Positions 1 through 11,917 of a DNA stretch of 64,000 nucleotides are shown one piece after another. The stretch's first letter is position 1, and each line of letters opens with the position of its first letter. The stretch covers positions 124,001-188,000 of the forward strand of contig QJNS01000067.1 in the NCBI GenBank assembly GCA_004154925.1. The letters are read 5' to 3'. A program made the translations under genes and the position numbers. The notes beneath the pieces were generated by a model. It saw nothing but the letters and a program-made list of their open reading frames with translations, did not search any database and was not told where the DNA came from. The stretch comes from Monosporascus cannonballus. Lineage: Eukaryota; Ascomycota; Sordariomycetes; Xylariales.

Positions 1-1043
1 TAAGGCTTTTTTTTTACGATAAAAAACGTCCCCGTTTTATTAGAAAATATAACGATAACTTAACGCCATAATAAATATATTATATATATATCCTTATTGA
101 TTAATTTTTCTTTTTTCGACGTAATATATTTTTCAAGATTTTTAATTTAGGATTCCGACTTTGTTTTTTAATTAAGTTTTCGTGTTAAAAAGCTCTCTTC
201 TTACTCTTTTGTGCTTTATTTTCCGATTGTTAATCGCTAATCGATTTCTTGTACTTTTTCTAACCTGGCCATCCTGGGATAATGTAAGGTTCTAGTCGTT
301 TCCTAATAGTTTAATATGTATTTCCTATTTATTAGTACGGAGTTTTGTAGGTTCTTGCTAATATGGCTTAGGTACGCTAATTATTAATTAACGAACGGGA
401 TATATATTCTGCTTTAATGTTATTATGTAATTCGCGCGTTAATTTAAAGCCGTGTTGAGGTTAACGAGATATACGAATATCCTGATCGGAAAATAAAAGA
501 AAATTCGGAAGGCTTTTAAAAATAAATAACGGATATTTACCAGGCTAAAATTCTTTAGATACGTTTTTATCTTAATATTTGTTATATAAACCAAAGTACG
601 CCTTAATTTCTTTTCTATATTTGTAACCAATTATTATTTTTTATTTAAAGTCGGTTTTTTTGTTCTTTATAAACCAGGTTCTTGTATAATAATATAAAAT
701 AAATAAGCTACCTAAATTTTATATATCCAGCTAAAATATTGTTTAAAAGTCCTGGTTCTGCCAAAACGTATAGGTAGATTATCGAAATTAACTTGTTCTT
801 ATTTTTATCGGTAAAATTTTAACATTTTCCTAATTCGATCGTTTAAAAGAGTATTGTCGAATATTATAAGGGTACGTTTTAATCGGATATATAGAAGGCT
901 AACTTAATGCTTATATATTTATATTTTATTAGTACGAATAATATCGTAAATTATTATTTAAACGTAATTAAGATCTAAGTTACAGATAATAATTTTTATG
1001 TTTTTTATTTAATAGCGTATAACATCTTTAAGTAATAAAATAA
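1..1043 (-). other. AT-rich fossil sequence, unidentified
   Basis: No intact gene. On the minus strand around 700 to 200 one frame reads through with nearly all breaks being TAA or TAG where CAA or CAG would give Gln, as expected of a RIP-mutated coding sequence. A 63-residue stop-free stretch in another frame lies at 439-630. I do not recognise the protein. It is the flank into which chromovirus B1 inserted, since the AATAA at 1039-1043 is repeated at 14383-14387, so the segment after 14387 was originally contiguous with it. Confidence 0.4.
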
Positions 1044-1532
1044 TGTGACGATCTTGGGATTTAACTAACTATTAAACCTTAGTCGTACGGGTTTATGTTA
1101 GCAGAAGTATCGTAGGACTCTATAACAATAAGATAACTTAATTACGTCTCTTAACACCAAAAATGCAAAAACGTATTGCAAACGATTGGGATTAATAAGT
1201 GTTGTAAGCTAAAACTATTTAAACTATAGAAATAATAAGCATATATATTGTTTTATAAATCCCGTTAGATCCTTTGGATCATTTCGGATTTATATTAGAT
1301 AACTGTATGAATCTCGTGAAATCCTTTGGATTATTTCGGATCTATATTGGATAATTACGTGGATCTTGTTAGATCCTTTGAATCATTTCGGATCTATATT
1401 GGATAATTACATGGATCCCGTTAGATCCCTTGGATTACTTCGGATCTATGTTACGTAATTCCGACCCACCTAGGTCCTGTTTCGGTTACCAAGTAATCGT
1501 TTCCGAGACCCTTCCTTAGTTAGGTTATAATA
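1044..1532 (-). repeat. B1 3' LTR (489 bp)
   Basis: Starts TGTGACG and ends ATAATA, the mutated form of ATAACA seen in the partner LTR. It is 52 bp longer than the partner because it has four rather than three copies of a 52-bp internal unit. The internal edge (1533 onward) is pyrimidine-rich, that is a polypurine tract on the minus strand, which fixes this as the 3' LTR. Confidence 0.9.
1261..1467. repeat. 52-bp tandem repeat in LTR U3, about 4 copies
   Basis: Units begin near 1261, 1313, 1365 and 1417. Each contains a GATCC core followed by TTTCGGATCTATATTGGATAA-like sequence. They lie in the half of the LTR that is U3 in element sense. The other LTR has three units at 14162-14316. Confidence 0.85.
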
Positions 1533-1696
1533 CGATTTCCTTTTTCCTTAAATCTTACCCTTAAGATTTTTCTTAATAAGTTCCCTTTTTATCTGTAACC
1601 ATATCTGGCCGAATTATTAAGAATTGCAGACGTATTAACTAGAAAAAAAAGCGTAAAATTTTAATTTTTTTTGTTTTTAATTTTGGTTTTGAAGTT

Positions 1697-2185
1697 ATGC
1701 TTTATATACCTTGTTTTCGTGCTGGCGATTTTTGTATTATGTCGGATAGTATAATGCGTTGTTAATAATGCATTTTGAAAAAGTGTTATTGCGATAATTC
1801 CGGTATTCCCCTTTTTTCTTTAAATAATATTAATAAAAAGATGGAACGTTTGCGGTTAGAAGAATTTTCCGCCCTACGATATTTTTGCGATATTCGTTAA
1901 AAGTTATTAACCGTATCCCGTCGCCTAGATAAGGTATTATTTCGTTTAAAACGTTTTCGTACCCAGCAGGATTTCTTTTGCAAAAAGGGTATGGAAATGG
2001 TTAACCGGGGCCTTTAATCCCTGGATGAACTGAAAAAGCAGGAAATAGTTAATCGTCTAGAGGCAAAGCGCGAACGTTTAAAAAGCGAATTTTGTATTAT
2101 GTTTTCCAAATAGTTTTATTCCGTTGATCTTATCGTAAATATAGATTAGGACGCGATAATTTTTGGTGGTTCCGTTATTTCTGGT
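1697..2185 (+). pseudogene. Antisense ORF of B1: Cys-rich finger plus coiled coil
   Basis: Located between the chromodomain and the 3' LTR of B1 but on the opposite strand to gag-pol. From ATG at 1697 the frame gives a Cys-rich start (PCFRAGDFC, MRC, a CILKKCYC stretch after two stops), then a long charged helical region with RLDKVLFRLKRF and KKGMEMVNRGL, and an acidic/aromatic tail near 2100-2180. Breaks are nearly all TAA or TAG at Gln-like positions, so the ancestor was probably one ORF of roughly 160 residues. The layout resembles a Zn-finger-like CxxC protein with a coiled coil that I have seen associated with fungal Gypsy elements (recollection, not a search). Function unknown. Similar antisense ORFs occur in elements A, B3 and C. 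Confidence 0.65.
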
Positions 2186-5100
2186 AAAAATTTTTAATAG
2201 GCGTTAGGCGCCAATAAGGTTTTTGGCGGGTTTCCAGATATTTTCGGAATCCGGGTATTTTTTTTATTTGATTAGATATTAGGTAAGTTTGTTTTGTTTT
2301 TGCATATTGAAGATTTTTTTTATTTCGTATGCTTGTTCGTTTTTTATTTCTACTTTGTTTTGTGTCGTATATACCTTAATTATACTTGCTGTTAATTCGA
2401 ATAAGGAAATATAAAAAATTGAATGGAGTTTGACTTTTGGTGCAAGTTTTAATTGGTAGTTGTTTTCTAAGATTTTTTTGATAATTTTGTATAGACCGAT
2501 ATATTTGAAATCGAGTTGTTTATTGGGTTGTTTTATTTCAATATTTTTGGTGGCGAAAAAAATTATTTGCCCTTTTTCGAAGGTTAATGTTTTTAACTTT
2601 TTTTAATTGTAATATTGGCTTATTTGATTTTATATGACTTTTAGTTCCGTTTTTTTCATATAGTTATCGTAATTGTTTTAATATAAGGATTGCTTTAATA
2701 TTAATTTGATTATTATTATATATTTTCTTATAAATTTCTAGAATAAAACCAAAATTTATGTTTGCTGGTATTATTTTAATGCTTTCGTAATTATTGGTAT
2801 TATAAATTAGTTATGCGATTAGTAATTTTTTAACTTAATTATTTTGTTTATAATTAATATAATATCGTAAGTAAGTTTTTAAAATTTGATTTATTTGTTT
2901 TGTTTATTTATTCGTTTAAAGTTTAAATACGTTAAATAATTTGTAATTTAGGCCGATTTATGCTATAATACTTTATTAAGGTTTAAATACAAATGTTAAC
3001 TTTTTGTTTAAAATAATTTTTATTAGTAATCCGCATATGTTAAAAATATGTTTAAAAAATATATGTTATTTATTCGGCGTTTATGTTTTCGTAATATGGT
3101 AAAAAATAAGAAACTTTCGTGAATCGATTAACGATAACGAAAATGTTATCGTAATATATTTCCGTAATTAGATTTTTTAATACAGAAAGTTTAGTGATAA
3201 AATCGAATATAACTAAATATTATGGTTATTTTATAACTGGTAATAGTTATAATTTTCTATATGGCTTATGTTGTCGAATTTTCGTTTTAGCGTAAATATC
3301 GTATTGCTGTATAACTTTTTATATTATTAATTTTATTTTAAGAAAGGAATATGTACAGTAAAGCCGTTTTAGGGTTTTGTATATTTTTGGATATCCGTAT
3401 AATTAATGTTCGTATATTTTTCGTATTAAATATTTTGATATTTTTCTGGGATTTGTATTTTGTTTATTTTTTGGTTTTTTAGGAGATTTTCGTTATATTG
3501 CTAAATTTTCTAATATATATCGAAAGGTATTACTCGAATTGTCGTAATTTGTCGTAAACGTAAATATCTTTTTATAGTAATATTAAAAATTATATAACTA
3601 ATTTTAACCAATTTTTTTTCTTAAGATTTAGTCGTTTATTTGGGGCGTTTATTTTGTTATTTTTTAGAACTTTTTGTAAATAATAACGAAGTCGAAATTC
3701 GCTAATTTTTCTGCGTATTTTAATTATTATCCTATAAGTTTTTTGGTCGTAGTAAATCGGGTAAAATTTTGATGATCCGTATAAACCTTGATTTGGTATA
3801 AGCTTCCCTTTAGGAAATATCTAAATTTTCGGAATTCCATAATAATGGCCATAATAGTTTTATTTGGAATACCGTAATTAAGCTTGGTTTTTTTAATTTG
3901 TAAAAGAAAAATATAATAAGATGGAATTTGCCTTAATTATTTCGTTATCCGATTATTACGTTTAATGCGTAATCCGAAATATCGGTTTTTAATTCGACGG
4001 GGCTGTTTAAATCGTACATAATTCATACTACCTTGCTGGTAATTATATCTTTAATATTTTGAAATACCGTTTCCGTTTTAAACGTCCATTTAAACTTTCT
4101 GTTTTTTTGGTAAAATCTATTAGAAATATAATTATTTTGCTAAAGTTTCGAATAAACTTCCTGTAGTAGTTGGCGAATTTAAAAAATACCTGTACTTCCT
4201 TAATTGTTATTGGCATTTATTATTTTGTAATTGCAGCGATTCTTTTGGGGTCTATCTTAACATATTTTAAGATAATAATATATTTTAGATATTTTATTTC
4301 CTACTTATGGAACTGATTTCTTTCCGCGTTAATAAGTAATTTTACGTTTTGTAAAACTTAAAGAACTTTATAAACGTATTTTGCGTATATTTTTTTTGTT
4401 TTGGAAAAAATGAAAATATCGTTAAGATAATAAATAACGAAAATATTAAGGTATTTTCGTAATATATAGTTTACTATCCGTTAAAAGGTTACTAATGCGT
4501 TAGTAAATCCTATTAACGTAACTAAATATTTAAATAATCCGTATTTCGTTTTAAAAGCTGTTTTTTATTTGTATTTTTTCCTGGTCCTAATAAAGTTATA
4601 TCGATTTTTAAAATCGAATGTTATAAATTATTTGATTCCGTAAAGTTGGGTTTTTTTTCCGTAATTAAGAGTAATAGTATTCGATTTTTAATAATAATAT
4701 TATTTAATTATTATCAATTAACCATAAGTTATAATTTTCTATTTTTTTAGATATAAAGAATATAAAATATTTTCCTGTTAACTTCGAGGGTCGAATTTAT
4801 TTTTTTATAACCAATTTTCCAGGTATTTTCTGATAATACGTAATTTATTTTTGTTAAAGTTATAAATAAAGTAAAATTTCGTTAAGGATTTTTCCTTAAG
4901 GATTATTTCATAATTTTATTTATTGTATTTTAGTAATTTCGTATTAAGCTCTTTTTTAAAGACCTGTTCGTGTCTGTAGTATTATAATAATATATTAATT
5001 AGATTTTTTAATTTTCGGGGTTGTTGTTTTTGTTTTAAATCGTTATTTAGTTGTTTTAGTTTCGCTTTAATAATAATAACGATACGTCATATTTTTCTTT

Positions 5101-5480
5101 AATATCTATTTTGTTTTTGTAATTTATCTTTTTAGGTAGTAAAGCTTTTATCGTATTTTTATATTTGTATTCGTTATTATTATCAATCCAATATTCAGAT
5201 TTTAATTTGTTTTTCGTTTGTTAATAAGAAATAAAACGAATTCTATTTGGCTAATTCCATTATTAATTAAAACTCCGTATTAACGTATTTATAGTAATCA
5301 TAAGATTATATCGTAATTTTTAAATAAAACGATGTCGAAATTAATTATCTAGTATTATCCCTGGACAAAAATCTTGAAGTAATTAATTTTGCGTATAATT
5401 TTTCCTTGTCGTAGGCAATTCTTAACTTTCGGTATTTATCGCTATATAGAGTTTTAACTTATATCTTCATGGCAATATTC
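2186..5480 (-). pseudogene. B1 pol (RT, RNase H, integrase, chromodomain), degraded
   Basis: Read on the minus strand. RT ends with the catalytic motif YLND (normally YLDD) at about 4420-4460, followed by a DPKRIAAI connection motif at about 4230. RNase H has the TDISDYAL start at about 4000 and YTDHQNFTRF at about 3720-3760. The integrase core has DFITKLS and VNRFTKVSYFLPYYENI at about 3060-3220. The C terminus is a chromodomain with YPDSENIWKPAKNL at about 2210-2290. Stops are of the CAA/CAG/TGG-to-stop type. The upstream end was cut when element A landed at 5481; it resumes at 11918. Confidence 0.85.
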
Positions 5481-5919
5481 TGTTACGTCCAGAAGGGACT
5501 CCATTAGACCCAAAGGAGGCCCAGGAAGTTGGAGACGCTTGAGACCTCCACCTCCTCCTCGGATAAACCTCGGGTCTCTGTTAATCTCCAAAGACACCAG
5601 GAGACCAGTGAATATTAGTTATTATGATCTTTTGCGATTTCCAAGGACCACAAAAGATATGAACAAAGGAAAAAAGATATATATATATGGTTTTAGGTTT
5701 TATATATAAATAGTACTTACTTAGTTTCGCTCCTTAGTTATTAACCTAAACTTTTAGTTCAAAAGTAATTGTACCGTTTTTTAATTAAGGGAAAAGTTTT
5801 TAAATCTTTTTAATAAATAAATTATTAAATTATTTTTCGCCTTATTATTATCTGCAAATTAAGACCTTATTTCGGATATTGTTTATACCTCCAGGTAAAT
5901 ATATAATAAGTTTATTATA
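5481..5919 (+). repeat. Element A 5' LTR (439 bp)
   Basis: Begins TGTTACGTCC; ends GTTTATTATA, the mutated form of the GGTTCGTTACA terminus of the 3' LTR. The outer half keeps GC-rich sequence; the inner half is AT-shifted. Confidence 0.93.
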
Positions 5920-6125
5920 TTTTAATAATTCCTTAATTAATAACCGACGAATGATTTAAGGCCTAGTTGGGCATAAGTTTTCTTAAACTTAATGAAAACG
6001 ATATCACAGAACGACGTTTAGAAAACAGATAATATACCCGATCCCCGTTATTAACCAGTGAAGGATTAGTAACTAGATTAAATAATTTACCCTTTATCGA
6101 AGAAGTTTTTCAATTAATTAATAAT

Positions 6126-7440
6126 ATGGTATCCCTTATTACTCGATCTTAGGGAAGATTATTTTCGCAGCTTAAATAGTAATTTACCCCGGCCCCTAAG
6201 GATATTATCGAGGTCCAGGGAAAGGAGTTGGAGGAGGAGGTAGTTAAGGAAGAAACTGAAAAAGAATATGGAGCTGAAATCCTAAAAGGAAAAGAAAAAG
6301 AATTTATTATGGAAGAAAAATTGGACCTTTTGGTACGAGAAATCAAAAGCCTAAAGGAAAAGAACATTTAGTTCGCCAAAAGAAAAAAGCCGGCCTTCCC
6401 TTAATTTGGTTCCGCCAGAGGACGAAGTTAAGGAAGTGGGTTTCGACCACCTTCGGAACAAATACTAGAAAGAATTTCGACTTTGCTATTATTTGGCATA
6501 AATTAAACCCGTAAGGAAATTATTTTGCCTCTCAGTTACCACGGAATGCCAAACGTTAAGGGTTACAAATTAATTTTCCCAAAACCTTATGATAGATTTG
6601 AGGACCCGGAAGGATTTTTGGTGCAGGCCAGGTTTTACCTTAAGTTTTACGAAAATTCTTTGACCGAAAATTATTAAAAGGTAATGGCCATCTTATAATT
6701 ATTTGTTAGAAAAATCCTTTTATGGTTCGAACCCATTATGAAGGATTACTTACGGAATTACCCTAACGAATTTTCGGATATGACCAATTACATCTTTAGC
6801 AAATATAACTATTTCGAAAAACGAATACGAATTTTGTTCGGAAATCCCGACAAAAAACAAAACGTTATTAAATAATTATATTTTCTTTAATAAATCAAGT
6901 TAGCCGCCGAATATACGACGGAGTTTAACCGCCTTACTGCTATTTCCAATTTGTTAAAAGATACGTTATTTTACCCTTATTACGATGGCCTAAAGCTTTT
7001 AGTTAAGGATAAAATATATAAAGTACCTAAGATTGGATTTTTCCCGGAGTATACCGATAAGGCTATTATTGCCGACCGGCGTATTTTCGACCGATACCTC
7101 GAAAAGAAAAGAATTAATAAGCGAAATAACGATAAAGGTTTTAGCAGCCGAAACAAAAAGGACAAGGGCAAGCCTTAGAAGGAAGCAAGTGCCGTTTCGA
7201 AAGAACCCAAGAAGGACAAGTCCAACGTAAAGTGTTTTAATTATGGCAAAAAAGGACATTACAAAAGCGAATATCGTTTTCCCGCCAAGAGGAATTCCAA
7301 AAAGGGAGGAATTCCTTAACCCCAAAAAAAAGTTAAAATAACTAAATAAGAAACCGATAGTAAGGCAGAAAAGGAGGAGAAAGAAGTTAGTACGATTACC
7401 TCCCAGCCCGAATTTACTATTGCCACGACTACTTAAATCC
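6126..7440 (+). pseudogene. Element A gag, degraded
   Basis: From ATG at 6126 the plus-strand frame encodes an acidic coiled-coil start (EVQGKELEEEVVKEE) and then a capsid-like region with KPYDRFEDPEGFL, LWFEPIMKDYL and YFEKRIRILFGN (about 6580-6840). The nucleocapsid zinc knuckle at about 7230-7280 reads CFNYGKKGHYKSEY: two of the four ligands of the CX2CX4HX4C motif have become Tyr, a TGC-to-TAC/TAT change expected from RIP. Several TAG/TAA stops interrupt it. Gag packages the element RNA; this copy cannot. Confidence 0.8.
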
Positions 7441-10400
7441 AAAGCGACACCCCAAAGTACGAAAAATATTCAATCTGCCAAAACTTTAAGGTTAAAGCCT
7501 GCAAGTACTACCCAGGACAGACGGCTTCCAAGATAGCCATAAGGCTAGGATGCCTTTGCCATTTCGATATATAAAGGTATAAGATGTACGATATAAACGG
7601 TTAGTTTCGACCAGATATTAGTAATTACGGATAATTATCCCTGGAGCTTTACGAGCTCCCAGAATGTACCATTTACCGGAAGATATTATTAATAAACCCT
7701 TACAACCTGTTACATTTTACCGCTTATTATTAAAACGATTATTTCGTTTATTTCGGAGCCAAAGAAGATAATAACTTTTGGCCTGGATGGGATAAGGAGA
7801 TACTTACCGAGCCTAATAACGAATGCAGATATATAGAAACCCCCCGATGGCCAAAATACCCCAGGTTTTGTTATTTACATCCTAACTCAGAACGGAATCG
7901 AAAGGCCATATCGCAAAGATACTTATGTTACGCCCTAACGCTATGCATTTAACACGAGCTCCTAAATATGGGAACATTTCCTTCGGAGGTACACCTTTCC
8001 GACCCTATGACTTAAAAGGTGCAAGACCAAAGGTTGAGCCAGAAGAAAACGGTTACTTTCGGATGCCAGTTAGGCAGAAAGAAATGGTACAAGTGCATGG
8101 ACGATCATTGTACCAAGCACGCGGCTAAGAAGGCGCGAGAATGGAGACGCCTTCTCGCAAGCAGACCACGTCAGTCAAAAAATGACATCACGATCAAGAA
8201 TGGATATCCCCTGACCCTTATGAGCACGTTGAAGGAGAACGCTAGCAAAGCAAAGTGGTTCACTGCATTTGACCTTCGAGACGGCTACTACCGTATCAGA
8301 ATGGCCAAAGGAGAAGAATGGAAAACGGCATTCAGAACAATACATGGACTCTACGAGTACAAAGTAATGCCTATGGGACTTACTAATGTTTTCGCCAGTT
8401 TCCAACACCTAATCATAATTACGCTTAGAAAATTCCTGGACAAGTTTGTATTCGTCTATCTCGACGATATCTTCATTTATTCCGAAACTCTGGAAAAGCA
8501 CAAAAAGCAAGTCGCCCAAATGCTTCAGACGTTAAACGAAGCAAATATCCGAATTAACCCAGCCAAAAGCATATAGCACATACAGAAACTAAACTTTCTG
8601 GGATATACTTTTACCCCCGGCCAAATTCAGATTTAACGTTTTAAAATGGAAGCAGTTAAGGACTGGCCCATCCCCGATAAGGCGACCGTTATAGACATCC
8701 GGCAAATCTTAGGATTTACGGGTTACGTACGCGGCCTAATTAAGGGATACGGAGATATGGTCAAACCGTTAACGAGATTTACCACCAAAAAGTACGTAAA
8801 AAAAAAGTTCGAACTCCCAGAAAAAATAAAAAAAGTATTCCAGATCTTGAAAGATATAATTACCAATGGACCCATAATAAGATTACCCAACGCAGATAAA
8901 AGGAAACGCCTAAGGACGGATGCTTTAGATTACGCCTTAAATGCTATCCTAAAATAACTAAAGGATAACGGCAAATAGTACCCGGTAGCATATTACTTAA
9001 AAGCATTCCGAAATATAAAACTCAGATATCAGATCTACGATAAAAAACTATTAGCAATTATTAACGCTTTTAAGAAATAGGAACCTTTTTTTAGTAAAAC
9101 GAAGGAACCTTTCGACATTTACTCCGATTACAAAAACCTTACCCGATTTATGAAAACTTAAAAGCTAAACAAACGATACGAAAAATAAATAATTTTTCTA
9201 TCAAGATTCAATTTTAAAATACATTATATCAAAGGAAAAGAAAATATCCAGGCAGATATTCTTAATTACAAAGGTAATTACGACCCTAAAATGCCCAAAA
9301 GAAAAATGCAGATACTATAATACAACCAAAATAACACTGTACAACTATGTAAAATCCTAAAGAAATTAACTCCAGAACTTTTAATACGGTTCCGAAATTC
9401 CTATAATACGAAAAAACAAAAAAAGGTTCAGTAGCTACGGGGATAGCCCAAAGACTAGTTACTGTACCATAGTAAAATCTATATTCCAAAGGATTAACAA
9501 AAACAGTTCGTAAAGGAATTCCACGAAAACCTATTGCACGGATATCAAGGAATCTTTAAAACCACCCGACGATTACAAGAAAAGTACGACTTTCCAGAAT
9601 TACGTCGAATAGTTAAAAAGGTAATTAAGGACTGCAACCTTTATAACAAAACCAAGGTAATACGCTACAAGCCCTATGGGCTACTGTAACTTATTAACAT
9701 TCCTAACAAAACGTAAAATACCATAGCTTGGGACTTTATCACAAACTTTCCTCCATCCAAAAACCCAGTTACTAAAGTTAAATACGACGGAATATAGGTA
9801 ATCGTTAACAGACTTACCAAATATAGATATTTCTTACCTTTTAAAGGAAACGCAACGGCAGAACAGTTAGCTTATGCCTTTATCAGATATTACTTGGACA
9901 AACATAGAATACCAGAAAAGATTATTTCCGATCGAGATACGTTCTTTACTTCAAAATTTGGTACCAGTTTTTTCAAACAAATTAATATTAAATTTAAGTT
10001 CTCAACAGCCTATTATCCCTAAACGGATAGCCAAATTAAAAAATTGAACCAAACCCTGGAACAGTATCTCCGAAATTATATTAACTACCAGCAAAATAAT
10101 TAGGTAAAATTTTTACTATTAGCACAAATCGCTTATAACATATTTGTTAACGAGGACATAGGCGTATTTTCCCATATAGCGGTATATGGATACGATACAA
10201 AAACAAAATAACCCAAATAATTATTTAACAGGGTACCAAAAATTATTACGATTATCCTAAGAGCAAAAATACTAATAATAAAAATTAAAACGATTTAAGC
10301 TTATTTCCATAATGAATTAAAGTTTCTTTAATAAAAAATAACCTAATATTACAACAAGAAAAAAATTAAAGGACCAATTCTAACGAAAGGAAATAAAGTT

Positions 10401-10870
10401 TACTTATTACGCCAAAAATAAAACGCAACCTTAAATATTTTACAAATTAAAACGAAAAAATCTAACGATAAGTTCGATTTCAAGAAACTTAGCCCGTTTA
10501 AAGTTAAAAAAGTTATTTCCAAAACCAATTACCGATTGTCGCTACCTAAAAACATAAAAATACACCTTATTTTCCACATTTCTTTGCTTAAACCGGCATC
10601 CGAGAACGCCCCGTTAAAAATAAACCTGGAACTTAAAAAGGATTCCGATAAGTACGAAATTAAACAAATATTAAACTTAAAAATAATCAAAAACAAAGTT
10701 CAGTACTTAATTAAATAAGAAGAATACTTACATAAGGAAAATACTTAAAAACCACTTAATTACTTAACGAATACGATAAACCTAATTAAGACGTTCTACC
10801 GCCAGAATCCTGACCGACCGTCTCCAGCGCGGCCAAGGTCGCAGGCGATAAGGGTCCCCCATTTAAATCA
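7441..10870 (+). pseudogene. Element A pol (RT, RNase H, integrase, chromodomain)
   Basis: Plus strand. RT is the best preserved part: an open stretch 8019-8576 contains WFTAFDLRDGYYRI, FGL-type MPMGLTN and the active site VYLDDIFIYS. An open frame at 8646-8957 continues with the connection domain (DIRQILGFTGYVR) and the RNase H start (RTDALDYALNAIL). The integrase HHCC finger is at about 9505-9650 (FHENLLHGYQGI, CNLYNKTK, one Cys changed to Tyr) and the core at about 9727-10080 with WDFITNFPP, SDRDTFFTSKFG and NQTLEQYLRN. The chromodomain is at about 10640-10800. Stops and some frame loss make the whole non-functional. Confidence 0.85.
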
Positions 10871-11379
10871 ATTCTTACGGCGCTCCAGTCGAAAAAAGTA
10901 AATACCTTCATTAACGCATCCAACTTTAAAACAAGCCAAGTTTGCTTTTTTTCTTTACGATCCTTTTCCGCATCTAATTTCTCTCGTTCCTCCAGTTTAT
11001 TCATGTTTTAAAGCCCCCTCTAAATAAACGATACTTCTTTAAAATGTAACTATTCAAATTGGCGATTTAACCGGGTAATACGGCTGGACAGCTTTTAAAG
11101 CTGTTAAACCGCCAGGCGTTTTTCTCGATTTATCCGATATTTTTCAGCCCAAATGTTTTCAAGCGATAAAAGCAAAATATGATTTCCATCGCAAAATTGA
11201 ACGTTAGCCGCCAAATAATTCTAACAGTTCCTTCGGCCTTCCAACATCTTGCACGAAAGCTTTTTCTTAAAACAACGTGTACACGGCATAATTTCGAAAC
11301 CAAACTAAGAGATCGACTTAATTAGTTCGCGACGGCTCTCAGTGGAAAATTTGATGCGTTTTCGAAGCCTGTCCGACAT
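10786..11379 (-). pseudogene. Antisense ORF of element A: CxxC finger plus coiled coil
   Basis: Minus strand, ATG at 11379, stop at 10786, between the chromodomain and the 3' LTR and opposite to gag-pol. It encodes a basic start (MSDRLRKRIKFS), a Cys motif (PCTRCFKKKLSCKM, then GRRNC), a helical region and a 72-residue open tail from 11004 (MNKLEEREKLDAEKDRKEK, later WSAVRIDLNGGPLSP). About six stops in the upstream part are TAA/TAG at Gln-like positions. This matches the antisense frame of B1 in order and position. Unknown role; a regulatory or chromatin-binding accessory protein is only a guess. Confidence 0.65.
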
Positions 11380-11473
11380 AGTTAATACGGTATTGCAATA
11401 TAAAGAAGGGAAAAAAGTAAAAGGCTTATTTTTTTTATCTTTGGGGACAAAAATCCTGGAAAAGAAGGAATAA

Positions 11474-11912
11474 TGTTACGTCCAGAAAGGATTCTACTAG
11501 ACCCAAAGGAGGCCCAGGAAATTGGAAACGCTTAAGACCTCCACCTCCTCCTCGGATAAACCTCGGGTCTCTGTTAATCTCCAAAGATACCAGAAAACCA
11601 GTAAATACCAGCTACCATGATCTTTTGCGATTTCCAGGGATTACAAAAGATATGAACAAAGGAAAAAGGATATATATATATGGTTTTAGGTTTCGTATAT
11701 AAATAGCACTTATTTAGTTTCGCTCCTTAATTATCAACTTAAACTTTTAGTTCAGAAGCAATTATACCGTTTTCTAATTAAGGGAAAAATCTTTAAATCT
11801 TTTTAACGAATAAACCACTAAATTATTTCTCGCCCTATTATTACCTGCAAATCAAGACCCTATTTCGGATACTGCTTATACCTCCAGGTGGATATATGAC
11901 AGGTTCGTTACA
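11474..11912 (+). repeat. Element A 3' LTR (439 bp)
   Basis: Same length as the 5' LTR; begins TGTTACGTCC, ends GGTTCGTTACA, followed by the TSD TATTC. Here the outer (3') half is well preserved and the inner (5') part carries more G-to-A changes, the mirror image of the 5' LTR. Confidence 0.93.
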
Positions 11913-11917
11913 TATTC

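Larger units (their letters stand above)
5481..11912 (+). mobile_element. Chromovirus A, nested in B1
   Basis: Complete 6432-bp Ty3/Gypsy element: 439-bp LTRs at 5481-5919 and 11474-11912, TSD TATTC on both sides (5476-5480 and 11913-11917). Gag and pol are on the plus strand and an antisense ORF lies before the 3' LTR. The region before 11474 is purine-rich (AAAAGAAGGAATAA), consistent with a polypurine tract. B3 has the uninterrupted sequence corresponding to the insertion site near 38630, so this element arrived after B1. It is less mutated than B1 or C but still broken. Confidence 0.93.
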
